Below, in pieces: positions 1 through 8,345 of a stretch of 64,000 nt of DNA (its first letter is position 1; the number at the start of each line of letters is the position of its first letter). The notes beneath the pieces are model-generated. The model saw only the letters and a program-made list of their open reading frames with translations. It searched no databases and was not told the origin of the DNA. Origin of the DNA: 9FT-COMBO-48-23 sp964400675. GTDB taxonomy: Bacteria > Chloroflexota > Dehalococcoidia > GIF9 > UBA5629. Location: positions 120,755-184,754 of the forward strand of contig CAYNVO010000004.1 of assembly GCA_964400675.1 (NCBI GenBank), written 5' to 3'. A program made the position numbers and the translations under genes.

Positions 1-1392
1 GATGTCCCAGTAGGCTCCTCGGCTACCTGCTTCTATCAACTTACAAAGGAAATCATCGTCAGCGTAGTTGTAGCTTTCCTTATCTGAAGGTGCAGCCAGG
101 AACAGGAAACGAGGGTCGTCAGCAACAAGATGTTGGACTAAGGTTAAGGGCTCGTTGCCCAGCAATGGAGATAAATAGAAAACGGGCTCGGACAGTGAAG
201 CTGTCACGGGGTGCAGCCCTTCGTTGCCAAAGCCGCTTATCACAGCTTTACCGAGAGGAGTGTTGGGGTATACCCTTACACCCACTGAGATTCCAGTCAA
301 TGGAATATCCAGCTCTTTTACCTTGTTGATTGTCGTGGTCACCGTTTGCTCTGTCTCGCCAGGTCCGCCTACGAGCAGGTCGAACATGAAGTTAATCTCT
401 TCCTGGCGGAGAATGCTCACCAACTCGGCAATGTCTTTTAGTCTGTGCCTCCTGCCCAGCCTGAGCAACTGCTCGTCGCATAGAGAGTCGATACCAAAGT
501 TCACACCGGCACAACCTGAGCCTTTCATGAGCCTGGCAAGCTCGCGGTCGAATGATATCGGCGAGCAGTAGCAATACCATCTTAGCCTGTCATTTAACTG
601 GTGCCGTATAATGGCCTGACATATTTCTTTGGCGTGTGTTATGGGCAGGTTGAATTCGCTATCGCAGAGATGTAGCCACGATATACCTTGTTCTGCAAGG
701 TCTTGAAGCTCCTGAACTACGATAGCGGCTGGCCTAAAACGCACCTTTTTCCCTTTGGCTACCGGGTCAGCGCAGAAAATGCATGCTTCCGAGCAACCTC
801 GTTTTGTCTCTACACCTACCATAGCACCCACCTGCTCGTATTTTCGGTTATCGAATAGTCTGCGGTGAGGCTGCGGAAAGTGGTCGAGGTCAACATCAAC
901 CCTGGGATTGCGCACCATCTTTCCCCCATACTGATAGACGGTATTAGGTAGAGTTGAAATGTCTTCACCTGCGATAAGGGACTGAGCCAGGAGTAGTGTT
1001 GTCTCTTCGCCATCGCCATAAATTCCGATGTCGGCACGGACAACCTCAAGGACAAATTCGGGCATTACGGAGAAGCCGATACCGCCAAGTATGATAGGCG
1101 CTGCAGTTAGTTTTTTGGTCTCCTCTACAAGCTCGGAAATCCACGGTAAAAAAGACTTTTTCGACACAAAGGATGAATCATCGACATTGCGCACGGTCAG
1201 GCCTACAGCCAGTGGCTCATTATTCCTTAGCTCTTTGATTATAGCCTTCCGCCAATCGGCTTCAAAAACGAGGTCGAGGATGTGTATGGGAACTCCTGCC
1301 TGGTCTAGCGTTTCGGCTACATATTCAAGCCCCACTGGACTGACCGGGGGGCGGGTGACGTTAGTATTTATTAAGACAAAAGGTCTCATCAT
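1..1392 (-). CDS. B12-binding radical SAM protein (3' end off window)
   Basis: This is an open frame of 464 codons on the minus strand that continues past position 1. The N-terminal ~130 residues look like a cobalamin-binding (Rossmann) domain. A radical SAM cluster motif CSEACIFC follows, with cysteines at residues 200, 204 and 207 (codons near 774-795), then text typical of the TIM barrel (GVNFGIDS, FDLLVGGPGET). Members of this family do SAM-dependent radical chemistry, often methylation or anaerobic ring closure; the substrate here cannot be told. I chose ATG 1392 (MMRPFVLI) because AGAAGG lies just upstream; ATG 1428 is also in frame. It is divergent from glpK. The fold is clear, the exact function is not. 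Confidence 0.85.
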   Translation of the reverse strand, partial: MMRPFVLINTNVTRPPVSPVGLEYVAETLDQAGVPIHILDLVFEADWRKAIIKELRNNEPLAVGLTVRNVDDSSFVSKKSFLPWISELVEETKKLTAAPIILGGIGFSVMPEFVLEVVRADIGIYGDGEETTLLLAQSLIAGEDISTLPNTVYQYGGKMVRNPRVDVDLDHFPQPHRRLFDNRKYEQVGAMVGVETKRGCSEACIFCADPVAKGKKVRFRPAAIVVQELQDLAEQGISWLHLCDSEFNLPITHAKEICQAIIRHQLNDRLRWYCYCSPISFDRELARLMKGSGCAGVNFGIDSLCDEQLLRLGRRHRLKDIAELVSILRQEEINFMFDLLVGGPGETEQTVTTTINKVKELDIPLTGISVGVRVYPNTPLGKAVISGFGNEGLHPVTASLSEPVFYLSPLLGNEPLTLVQHLVADDPRFLFLAAPSDKESYNYADDDFLCKLIEAGSRGAYWDI

Positions 1393-1479
1393 AAAGCCTT
1401 CTAATTTACAGCGTAGCATGACAGGCATAGAGAAGCAACCGACTTACTGAAATCAAGACTATCAGTTGCCGTTCGTTTG

Positions 1480-1488
1480 TGCTATACT
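1480..1488 (+). promoter_or_regulatory. extended -10 promoter of glpK
   Basis: TGCTATACT matches an extended -10 (TGn plus TATACT). It lies 36 bases before the glpK start. No good -35 is visible at 16-18 bp. The same nine bases recur before three other genes or operons in the window. Confidence 0.5.
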
Positions 1489-1524
1489 ATGCCCGTTTAA
1501 AAATCATCTCGTCGAGCATGCTTT

Positions 1525-3027
1525 ATGCCCGGTAACGGCTACATCTTAGTTATCGACCAGGGAACCACGGGGAGCGCCGCTCTTCTCTTCGATGAGGAGG
1601 GACAGGTTGTTTCCATTGCAGATAGTGAAATAACCCAGATATATCCTCAGCCCGGTTGGGTGGAACACGACCCCAAAGAGATTTTCCGCACCTCGCTGGC
1701 AGTAGCCAGGGAGGCTCTCCAAAAAGCCAAAGTGTCCGCCTCTAATGTTAAAGGCATGGGCATCACCAATCAGCGGGAGACCACCGTGGTGTGGGACCGC
1801 CGCACCGGTGAGCCGGTCAGCAATGCCATTGTCTGGCAGTGCCGTCGTACCGCATCGATGTGTGAGGCACTTAAGCAAAAAGGATTGAGCGGGCTTATTA
1901 AGGAGAAGACCGGGCTGCCCATAGACGCCTACTTTTCTGCTACTAAACTCCGCTGGATTTTAGACCGCATACCCGAGGGGCAGCGCCGTGCCCAGCAGGG
2001 CGACCTGTTGTTCGGCACCATAGATAGCTGGCTCGTCTGGAATCTTACCCGTGGCGCTGTACATATCACCGACTACAGCAACGCCTCCCGTACCATGTTA
2101 TTCAACATCCACACTCTTAAATGGGATGAAGAGATTCTTAATATACTGGGCATACCGGAGGCTGTTCTTCCCAAGGTTATGCCTTCCAGTCAGGTTTATG
2201 GTGAGACTGCTGCTGGGCTGCTGGGAAATGCTCGTGTGCCTCTGGGAGGCATAGCTGGCGACCAGCAGGCAGCACTGTTTGGCCAGGCATGTTACGATGC
2301 CTGCATGGCAAAGAACACCTATGGCACGGGCTCTTTCATCCTGCTCAACACCGGTGATAAGCCGACTCCTTCCGAGAAAGGGCTGGTGACAACACTTGCC
2401 TGGGGATTAGATGGCAAGTTTACTTATGCCATGGAGGGGAGCATCTTCATCACCGGCGCTGCCATACAGTGGTTGCGTGATGGCTTGGGCTTGATAAAAA
2501 GTGCTGCTGAGAGCGAGCCGCTTGCCCGCTCCGTTACTCATAATGACGGAGTTTACTTTGTCCCTGCTTTTGTGGGTCTGGGTGCTCCTTACTGGGACAT
2601 GTATGCTCGTGGCACCATCGTCGGTCTGACTAGAGGCACCACTGCAGGACATCTGGCAAGGGCTACCCTGGAAGCCATTGCCTACCAGGTTCGTGACGTA
2701 ATAGATGTGATGAGCGATGAAGCCTGTATTCAATTGGCATTGCTCAGGGTAGATGGTGGAGGCACTGCCAATGACTTCCTGATGCAGTTTCAAGCTGATA
2801 TGCTGGGAGTACCCATTCAGCCGTCATCAGTGGCTGAGACTACGTCTCTGGGTGCTGCTTATCTGGCAGGCTTGGCGGTGGGCATGTGGAAAGATACTGC
2901 TCAACTCGCCCAAATGTGGCGTGCTGCTAAGACCTACGAACCAAACATGTCTGCCGACGAGCGGGAAACACTTTATTCCGGTTGGAAACGCGCCGTGGAA
3001 CGCGCCCGCGGCTGGATAGAAAGCTGA
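1525..3027 (+). CDS. glpK: glycerol kinase
   Basis: This 500-residue protein matches the usual length of GlpK, a FGGY-family kinase that phosphorylates glycerol to sn-glycerol 3-phosphate with ATP in the cytoplasm. The phosphate-binding DQGTTG is at residues 11-16, followed by GITNQRETTVVWD, the conserved WQCRRT, GDQQAALFGQ and, near the C-terminus, GGGTANDFLMQFQAD and LGAAYLAG. All parts of the family pattern are present, so it should be active. The glycerol-3-phosphate dehydrogenase begins 41 bases downstream in the same direction, forming a two-gene glycerol operon. There is no glycerol facilitator gene. The Shine-Dalgarno is weak, but an extended -10 lies just upstream. Confidence 0.97.
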   Translation: MPGNGYILVIDQGTTGSAALLFDEEGQVVSIADSEITQIYPQPGWVEHDPKEIFRTSLAVAREALQKAKVSASNVKGMGITNQRETTVVWDRRTGEPVSNAIVWQCRRTASMCEALKQKGLSGLIKEKTGLPIDAYFSATKLRWILDRIPEGQRRAQQGDLLFGTIDSWLVWNLTRGAVHITDYSNASRTMLFNIHTLKWDEEILNILGIPEAVLPKVMPSSQVYGETAAGLLGNARVPLGGIAGDQQAALFGQACYDACMAKNTYGTGSFILLNTGDKPTPSEKGLVTTLAWGLDGKFTYAMEGSIFITGAAIQWLRDGLGLIKSAAESEPLARSVTHNDGVYFVPAFVGLGAPYWDMYARGTIVGLTRGTTAGHLARATLEAIAYQVRDVIDVMSDEACIQLALLRVDGGGTANDFLMQFQADMLGVPIQPSSVAETTSLGAAYLAGLAVGMWKDTAQLAQMWRAAKTYEPNMSADERETLYSGWKRAVERARGWIES

Positions 3028-3068
3028 GTTCATCTCATAGAATAATCCCCCTTTGGGAGAGAAACTAT

Positions 3069-4706
3069 ATGAAGAGAGATTTTGACGCCATCGCACGGGA
3101 AAAATTCGACTTGATTGTCATAGGCGGCGGCATCATAGGCACAGGCATCGCCCGTGATGCCTCTCTACGCGGCATAAAGACTTTGCTCATTGAAAAGGAA
3201 GACTTTGGCTACGGTACCACTTCTCGTTCCTCGCGCTTGATTCACGGAGGTCTGCGTTATCTGCGTATGCTGGAGTTTCACCTTGTGGGTCAGGACCTGC
3301 ACGAGCGAGAAGTTTTATTGAAAATCGCACCTCACCTGGTGCATCCCTACCCTTTCGTCATACCACTGACCAACCTTTATTACCAGATAACTCTGAGCCT
3401 GGGCGTGCGGCTGTATGATTTTATGGCTGCGGGCAAGTCTATGCCCTCCCATCAGCATCTGTCGCGGCGTGAGACTCTGGACATGGAGCCGGAGCTTGCG
3501 GAGATAAAGGGCTTGAAAGGTGCCATAGTTTACTACGATTGCCAGGCGCCGTTTACGGAGCGTCTGGGCGTAGAGAATGTGCTCTGCGCTTCGGAGCATG
3601 GTGCCACCATCATAAACCATGCTCAGCTTACCGGATTTCTCAGAGATGGTAACGATGTCTGCGGGATAGAAGTACTTGATTGTATATCAGGAGAGACCTA
3701 CAAGGTGAAGGCGCGGCTGGTAGTTAATGCCGCCGGTCACTGGGTTGACTGTGTCAGGGATTTGCTTCATGGCGGCCCTGCCAGCACGGTACGCCGAACC
3801 AAGGGCATACATCTGCTTACACCGAAGCTGACAAACAAGGCACTGGTTCTCTTTTCTCCCACAGATGGTCGCCTTTTCTTCGTCATGCCCTGGCTGGGCT
3901 ACACTCTTATAGGCACCACAGACACCGACTATAATGGAGACCTTGACGCTGTTTGCGCTGACGAATCTGACGTGGCATATATGCTTAATGGACTACACCA
4001 GGCATTTCCCAGGCTGTGTGAAGAAGACATAATTTATACTACCGCCGGGTTACGTTCCCTGGCTCACATTGGCGGTGAAAGGGCGTCGAATATTACGCGT
4101 GAACACAAGGTGCTTGACCATAAAGGGAGGGATGGAATAGAAGGCTTAATCACAGTGCTCGGAGGCAAGATAACCGCCTACCGCGCCGTGGCTAAGGATG
4201 CTGTTAACATGGTCTGTCGCAAGCTCGGCGTGAAGGCAGAGTGTACCACAGCGGAAGTTCCTCTCCCCGGGGCACCGGCTGTGCCTCAGCCCAGGGTGGC
4301 GAAAGCAGCTAGAGATAGCGACCTCCCCGTTGAGACGGTAAAGCACCTTGCCGACCTGTATGGCTCACGCTTCTCGCAGGTGTTGAATTTGGCGAAGCGT
4401 GACAAACGAGCCGGTCAGCCCATCTGCCCTCACTGTAAGGATATTCTGGCGCAGGTAGAATACAGCGTAAAAGAGGAAAGTGCCCTTACAGTAAGTGACT
4501 TTATGCTGCGGCGCAGTGCCGTGGGATTTGAGGCATGTCAGGGGCTGGATGGCGTGGAGGCGGTGGCAAAAGAGATGGGGCGCCTGCTGGGGTGGAGCAA
4601 GGCTGAACAGCAACGACAGGTTGAAGCCTACCGCGCCCAGGCAGCGCTGGGTCAGCATTTCAGGACAGGCTCAAAGAAACGGCCGAAGAAGACCATCAAG
4701 GTTTGA
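3069..4706 (+). CDS. glpD: FAD-dependent glycerol-3-phosphate dehydrogenase
   Basis: This protein of 545 residues oxidises glycerol 3-phosphate to dihydroxyacetone phosphate, passing electrons through FAD, normally to the membrane quinone pool. The dinucleotide motif GGGIIGTG is at residues 19-26. The family signature TTSRSSRLIHGGLRYL follows, then TTDTDYNGDLD and the C-terminal helical domain (SVKEESALTVSDFMLRR). A CPHC pair sits in the C-terminal linker, which classical GlpD lacks; it could hold metal as in some GlpA forms. I start at ATG 3069 because GGGAGAG lies 6-8 bases upstream and the aligned N-terminus begins there; an in-frame ATG at 2982 lies inside glpK. It follows glpK and shares its promoter. 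Confidence 0.93.
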   Translation: MKRDFDAIAREKFDLIVIGGGIIGTGIARDASLRGIKTLLIEKEDFGYGTTSRSSRLIHGGLRYLRMLEFHLVGQDLHEREVLLKIAPHLVHPYPFVIPLTNLYYQITLSLGVRLYDFMAAGKSMPSHQHLSRRETLDMEPELAEIKGLKGAIVYYDCQAPFTERLGVENVLCASEHGATIINHAQLTGFLRDGNDVCGIEVLDCISGETYKVKARLVVNAAGHWVDCVRDLLHGGPASTVRRTKGIHLLTPKLTNKALVLFSPTDGRLFFVMPWLGYTLIGTTDTDYNGDLDAVCADESDVAYMLNGLHQAFPRLCEEDIIYTTAGLRSLAHIGGERASNITREHKVLDHKGRDGIEGLITVLGGKITAYRAVAKDAVNMVCRKLGVKAECTTAEVPLPGAPAVPQPRVAKAARDSDLPVETVKHLADLYGSRFSQVLNLAKRDKRAGQPICPHCKDILAQVEYSVKEESALTVSDFMLRRSAVGFEACQGLDGVEAVAKEMGRLLGWSKAEQQRQVEAYRAQAALGQHFRTGSKKRPKKTIKV

Positions 4707-4742
4707 CACTCAAAGTCAAACTGTGCTAACTTTTTAACGCTT

Positions 4743-4814
4743 GGCAGCGTAGCTCAGTGGCAGAGCAGGGGACTCATAAGCCCTTGGTCGCTGGTTCAAA
4801 TCCAGCCGCTGCCA
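4743..4814 (+). tRNA. tRNA-Met (CAT)
   Basis: This is a complete 72-base cloverleaf. The acceptor GGCAGCG pairs with CGCTGCC, the D stem is GCTC/GAGC, the anticodon loop CTCATAA reads CAT, the T arm GCTGG-TTCAAAT-CCAGC is perfect, and the discriminator is A. CCA is not encoded. The anticodon stem GGGGA/GCCCT has an A31-G39 mismatch at its base next to the loop. It is the intact member of a family of tRNA 3'-end copies that recur at 5596, 6406, 6909 and 8268. Confidence 0.93.
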
Positions 4815-4820
4815 CTTCTT

Positions 4821-5414
4821 TTATTTCGATTTTACTATTTTGGGAATTCCTATCCATCTTGGGGTTCTATTCACATATTTAAGATAGGTATCACCATATT
4901 TTTCAAGACAGAACCGTTCTTCGGCAGGTGCACAGAGAATTGCAAGGATTATATGTACGATTATAAGCAACAAAAAAAGCCAAGAAGCAGAAGCAATGCC
5001 AATGCCTATGTATTGTACAAATACCCCGATGTATATTGGATGCCTTGAATATTTGTATAGTCCCTTGGTAATAGGTTCATCTATAGGAGTAGTCCTCCAA
5101 GATATTCTTGCAATCACACAAATTATCAGTCCCACTACGAAGAGGGCGATACCTGCATAAAGCAATGGCGTCCCCAAGGGCAGTGGCAGGAAGATGGAGT
5201 ATATGATTAGAATAATCAAAATTGCCGTCCCAAAGTTGTTCATTATTTTTTCTGATTTGTTGGGTGGGGGATAGGCAGCCGACTTTTTGAACTGGGCTTT
5301 GTAGTCATACCTGAATATCGGCCAATCAAGAGGCACTACATGAAAAAACACCCAGGCTACCCAGAAAATCCACAGATTCCATACGCCTATCTCAAAAGCT
5401 GGTATAAGTGACAT
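4821..5414 (-). CDS. isoprenylcysteine carboxyl methyltransferase-family membrane protein
   Basis: This 197-residue integral membrane protein has about four to five hydrophobic segments. It carries the ICMT/phospholipid-methyltransferase signature GLYKYSRHPIYIG near residue 125 and EERFCLEKYGDTYLKYV near the C-terminus; in the family these bind S-adenosylmethionine at the membrane face. The substrate in bacteria is usually unknown (lipids or small thiols). It is the only gene between the tRNA-Met and the first tRNA 3'-end copy, so it is cargo of the proposed first insertion. It points back toward the tRNA. The start ATG 5414 gives the whole first membrane helix. Confidence 0.82.
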   Translation of the reverse strand: MSLIPAFEIGVWNLWIFWVAWVFFHVVPLDWPIFRYDYKAQFKKSAAYPPPNKSEKIMNNFGTAILIILIIYSIFLPLPLGTPLLYAGIALFVVGLIICVIARISWRTTPIDEPITKGLYKYSRHPIYIGVFVQYIGIGIASASWLFLLLIIVHIILAILCAPAEERFCLEKYGDTYLKYVNRTPRWIGIPKIVKSK

Positions 5415-5560
5415 GATTCACCTCTATCCAGTCAACGTCTCGCTATTATAGCACCGTCGTTATCTCGAGTATACATGGTTATTTTACTCCTAAGCTTATA
5501 TCTACATCCCTATTGACCTTCTCCTGATTCTTATTTATCGTCGCGTTGAAGGAGGTCAAT

Positions 5561-5701
5561 ATGAGTGGTACAATACCAACTATAGCGGCACTGGCACTCA
5601 TAAGCCCTTGGTCGCTGGTTCAAATCCAGCCGCTGCCACCAATATCCCTAGAACACCTCATAAAGAACAAGGATTTACCCAACATACTCAAGGCTATTTA
5701 G
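5561..5701 (+). other. 46-codon frame running through a tRNA-fragment junction
   Basis: A strong Shine-Dalgarno (AAGGAGG, 5-base spacing) precedes ATG 5561. The frame starts MSGTIPTIAALAL, then enters the 44-bp tRNA-Met copy and stays open through it, stopping at 5701. The start signals suggest the 5' end of a real gene whose remainder was replaced when DNA was joined at the tRNA site. Whether the hybrid peptide is made or useful cannot be seen. Confidence 0.45.
5596..5639 (+). repeat. tRNA-Met 3' copy 1 (44 bp, identical)
   Basis: It is identical to tRNA positions 4772-4815, from the anticodon loop to just past the discriminator base. This extent is typical of attachment cores used by tyrosine recombinases. 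The sequence on either side is unrelated to the tRNA. Confidence 0.9.
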
Positions 5702-5792
5702 CTTCCCCGATTGAACAAGCAATTAACAGCTTGCTGTAATAGGGCAAATTGTCTACGAAGACAGGCTTTTATATTATCCTAGATGTTTCGAG

Positions 5793-6104
5793 CTATTTTT
5801 TCATCAATATTCGGCACGGGGCAACCATGACCAGCAGATAACCGATTATCCTGATGATAATTATGAACGCTTCTAAACTCGCTGCCAGTCCCGCCAGCGT
5901 TAGAGCATGAGAAACGGCAAACAAACCGAAGGCGATGCCGATGTAAAGAGATACCTCAGGAATAGCCATTGCCCTGCCAGGTGCTGAGGCTTCGCTACTA
6001 CTGAGTTTGTGAAGAGCTATGTCAGACTTCCTCTTAATATACGCCCAGATGCCCAAAATGAATATTACGGTAGTCAGGATCAAATTGATAATAGTAATCG
6101 TCAT
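5793..6104 (-). CDS. small membrane protein, three helices
   Basis: This 103-residue protein has a hydrophobic N-terminal helix, a short polar loop (KRKSDIALHKLSSSEASAPGR is the cytoplasm-like basic part) and two further helices ending in RILMKK. A GGGGG ribosome site lies 8 bases before ATG 6104. I recognise no family. It is the only gene of the second tRNA-bounded segment (5640-6437) and, like the first and third, is oriented toward the tRNA. Confidence 0.6.
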   Translation of the reverse strand: MTITIINLILTTVIFILGIWAYIKRKSDIALHKLSSSEASAPGRAMAIPEVSLYIGIAFGLFAVSHALTLAGLAASLEAFIIIIRIIGYLLVMVAPCRILMKK

Positions 6105-6481
6105 TTTTTATACCCCCTTTACTTTTGAAATTCAGCAACGTATGCAACACGGCTTCAAGCCATATCCACATTATGTTGCCAGCCCGACATCGTACTAGCT
6201 TTGACCGACAAAGTAAATAGTGCCATACGATTATAAACTGTACGGCGAAGACTCTGGATAACTTTATTGCCACCATAATCCCGCCCACAAACCTGATTTA
6301 TCCTCAGCAATCTCCTCGTTGCTTTTGATGGTTAAGAACGAATCTGTAGAAGTAATACGAGATTTTCTTGACCAGTTGGCTACTATTCTAGGCTTTACTC
6401 GACTTTTGGTCACTGGTTCAAATCCAGCCGCTGCCACTTATGTTTTAGCTTCACCTAGCCATTTTGCGCCTGGTACGGTTA
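6105..6481. other. intergenic, 377 bases, holds tRNA-Met copy 2
   Basis: Apart from the ribosome site of the 103-residue gene and the tRNA 3' copy at 6406-6439, I see no convincing gene. Short open frames on both strands lack start signals and family resemblance. Confidence 0.5.
6406..6439 (+). repeat. tRNA-Met 3' copy 2 (34 bp, one mismatch)
   Basis: It matches tRNA positions 4784-4817, including the two T residues after the discriminator and C. There is one change, A for G at 6412. It closes the second single-gene segment. Confidence 0.85.
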
Positions 6482-6850
6482 CTAGACTCCAGCCAACCCC
6501 TCTAACAACCCAAACTCTATAATAGATACAAGAACGGCGATACAAATACCGAAACCTATACCCTTCGCTATTTCCCATTTACGCGTAACTGCAAAACCAG
6601 CCAATGCTAGCAGAGCTGCACCAATGACAAACATGCCCGTAATAAAAAGATTGTTTGAGATGTCCGATACTTCAACGTTTCCAGTTGCATTTTGTAATAA
6701 CTGGAAGACCACAGCGGTTACAGCTAAAACCAGAGATGGAAGTATTACTGACAATATTGCGTATTTACGGGGTTTAGATAGGTTCTTTCGAGGTCTAAGC
6801 ATCCAGGCAACAATGCAAACAGCGACAAATACAGGAATGGTAAATATCAT
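6482..6850 (-). CDS. small membrane protein, four helices
   Basis: This 122-residue hydrophobic protein has about four membrane helices. An RPRKNLSKPRK loop lies after helix 1 and a TRKWEIAKG loop near residue 95. AGGAGG lies 8 bases before ATG 6850, which I prefer to the in-frame TTG at 6856 because the TTG would be only 2 bases from the ribosome site. No family is recognised. It is the sole cargo of the third tRNA-bounded segment (6438-6941). Confidence 0.62.
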   Translation of the reverse strand: MIFTIPVFVAVCIVAWMLRPRKNLSKPRKYAILSVILPSLVLAVTAVVFQLLQNATGNVEVSDISNNLFITGMFVIGAALLALAGFAVTRKWEIAKGIGFGICIAVLVSIIEFGLLEGLAGV

Positions 6851-6908
6851 AATCAATGCCTCCTATTTTGTGTTTCATCTTGCTTCTAGAATAGCACAAC
6901 CTGTCAAT

Positions 6909-6941
6909 CTTGGTCACTGGTTCAAATCCAGTCGCTGCCAC
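6909..6941 (+). repeat. tRNA-Met 3' copy 3 (33 bp, two mismatches)
   Basis: It matches tRNA positions 4783-4815 with A for G at 6916 (the same change as copy 2) and T for C at 6932. It is followed by CATC, as is copy 4. Confidence 0.85.
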
Positions 6942-6995
6942 CATCAGGTATAAATCCACGCCTTTTTGACCGCTGGTAGATCTACCATGACCATA

Positions 6996-7004
6996 TGCTA
7001 TACT
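6996..7004 (+). promoter_or_regulatory. extended -10 promoter of the LhgO-like gene
   Basis: TGCTATACT is identical to the motif before glpK. It lies 68 bases before ATG 7073. No good -35 at the usual spacing. Confidence 0.45.
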
Positions 7005-7072
7005 TTTATGGTTAGGGATTAACTTGGAGAAAGGCATATGCAGTTCGCTTAGTGTTCGGAGCATTTCGTACT

Positions 7073-8206
7073 ATGGCATATAGGGCTGACATTACTATTA
7101 TTGGGGCTGGCATAATTGGATTGGCGATAGCCGCACAAGTGGCGGAGGATGATAGAGATATTTATGTGCTGGAAAAGAATGAAATTTTTGGTCAAGAAAC
7201 AAGTAGTAGACACAGTGGGGTTATCCACTCTGGCATCTATTATCCCGAAGGCTCACTAAAGGCGAAGATGTGCGTAGCGGGGAATCAGATGCTCTACGAG
7301 CTTTGCGCAAAGTATTGTATAGGTCACAGGAGAATAGGAAAGTTGATAGTGGCAGTATGTGAGGAAGAAACTGATGAATTGGAAATATTGCTTGAGCAAG
7401 GCCAGAGAAACGGAGCAGAGGGGCTCAAGATACTTTCAAGACGAGAAATGAAGGAGTTGGAGCCAAATGTAGAAGGGGTCGCTGCCATTCTGTCCCCTTC
7501 AACCGGCATTATTGACTCACATGAATTGATGAAATATTTCATTGCTAAAGCCGAGGGCCAAGGAGTTCAAATAGTTTACCAAACAAGGGTGGTGGGAATA
7601 GAAAAGGTATCCGGGGGATACAAAGTCACTGTACGAGATCGCACAGGAGAATTCCAATTCATCACGATGATTCTTATAAATTGTGCTGGCCTCTACTCTG
7701 ATAGGGTTGCCGAACTAGCTGGCATAAATATAGCAAAGGCGGCGTACAAATTGCATTACTGCAAAGGGGAGTACTTCAGCGTAGGCAGGGGTAAAAATGG
7801 GTTAGTTCAAAAGTTAATATTTCCACTACCACCACCTGGAGTCGCTGGCTTAGGGATTCATGTCACCATTGATCTAGAAGGGGTGATGCGATTAGGTCCC
7901 AGTATCCACTATGTAGATAGTATAGATTATGCTATCGGCAATCAGCATAAACAGCTCTTTTATGACTCAGTAAGGAAGTTCCTACCTTTTATCCAGTATG
8001 ACGATTTAGAACCCGAAATGGCTGGCATTAGGCCAAAGCTTCAGGGGCCTGGGGAAGAGATCAAAGATTTTGTGATTAGGGACGAAGGTGATAAAGGCCT
8101 ACCGGGATTTATCAATCTTATCGGGATTGAGTCGCCCGGCTTGACAGCCTCGCCTGCCATAGCTCAATTTGTAGGCAGCTTGGTTAAACAGCTGACAGGC
8201 AAATGA
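7073..8206 (+). CDS. lhgO: L-2-hydroxyglutarate oxidase-like FAD oxidoreductase
   Basis: This 377-residue DAO-family flavoprotein has the FAD motif GAGIIG at residues 11-16, SSRHSGVIHSGIYYP around residue 44, and a C-terminal GIESPGLTASPAIA that closes the FAD site. The order and wording match L-2-hydroxyglutarate dehydrogenase/oxidase, which turns the metabolite-damage product L-2-hydroxyglutarate back to 2-oxoglutarate. A more general 2-hydroxyacid substrate is possible. The start is ATG 7073; an in-frame GTG at 7052 adds seven unlikely residues. It is the single gene of the fourth tRNA-bounded segment and the only one pointing away from the tRNA. Confidence 0.8.
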   Translation: MAYRADITIIGAGIIGLAIAAQVAEDDRDIYVLEKNEIFGQETSSRHSGVIHSGIYYPEGSLKAKMCVAGNQMLYELCAKYCIGHRRIGKLIVAVCEEETDELEILLEQGQRNGAEGLKILSRREMKELEPNVEGVAAILSPSTGIIDSHELMKYFIAKAEGQGVQIVYQTRVVGIEKVSGGYKVTVRDRTGEFQFITMILINCAGLYSDRVAELAGINIAKAAYKLHYCKGEYFSVGRGKNGLVQKLIFPLPPPGVAGLGIHVTIDLEGVMRLGPSIHYVDSIDYAIGNQHKQLFYDSVRKFLPFIQYDDLEPEMAGIRPKLQGPGEEIKDFVIRDEGDKGLPGFINLIGIESPGLTASPAIAQFVGSLVKQLTGK

Positions 8207-8267
8207 CATGGGCGTCTGGAAGCACGTCAAAAATGGGAGGTTTATTGTGTAACTTTTTAAGGAATAG

Positions 8268-8290
8268 GGTTCAAATCCAGCCGCTGCCAC
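8268..8290 (+). repeat. tRNA-Met 3' copy 4 (23 bp, identical)
   Basis: It is identical to tRNA 4793-4815 (T loop to just past the discriminator). An 11-bp stretch at 8250-8260 (TAACTTTTTAA) also occurs just before the intact tRNA at 4727-4737. It marks the distal edge of the repeated block. Confidence 0.8.
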
Positions 8291-8345
8291 CATCTACTCC
8301 CGTGTTGACAACCGTATGCAATCGCCGTATCTTACAAATTGAGAA

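Noticed and set aside
1028..1450. 140-codon open frame on the plus strand
   Set aside because: It lies opposite the radical SAM gene, has no family resemblance and is the complement of a clearly coding frame.
6034..6288. 84-codon minus-strand frame
   Set aside because: It overlaps the better-supported 103-residue gene, whose ribosome site lies inside it, and has no recognisable content.
6319..6522. 67-codon plus-strand frame running through tRNA-Met copy 2
   Set aside because: No ribosome site and no protein-like features; it merely passes through the repeat.
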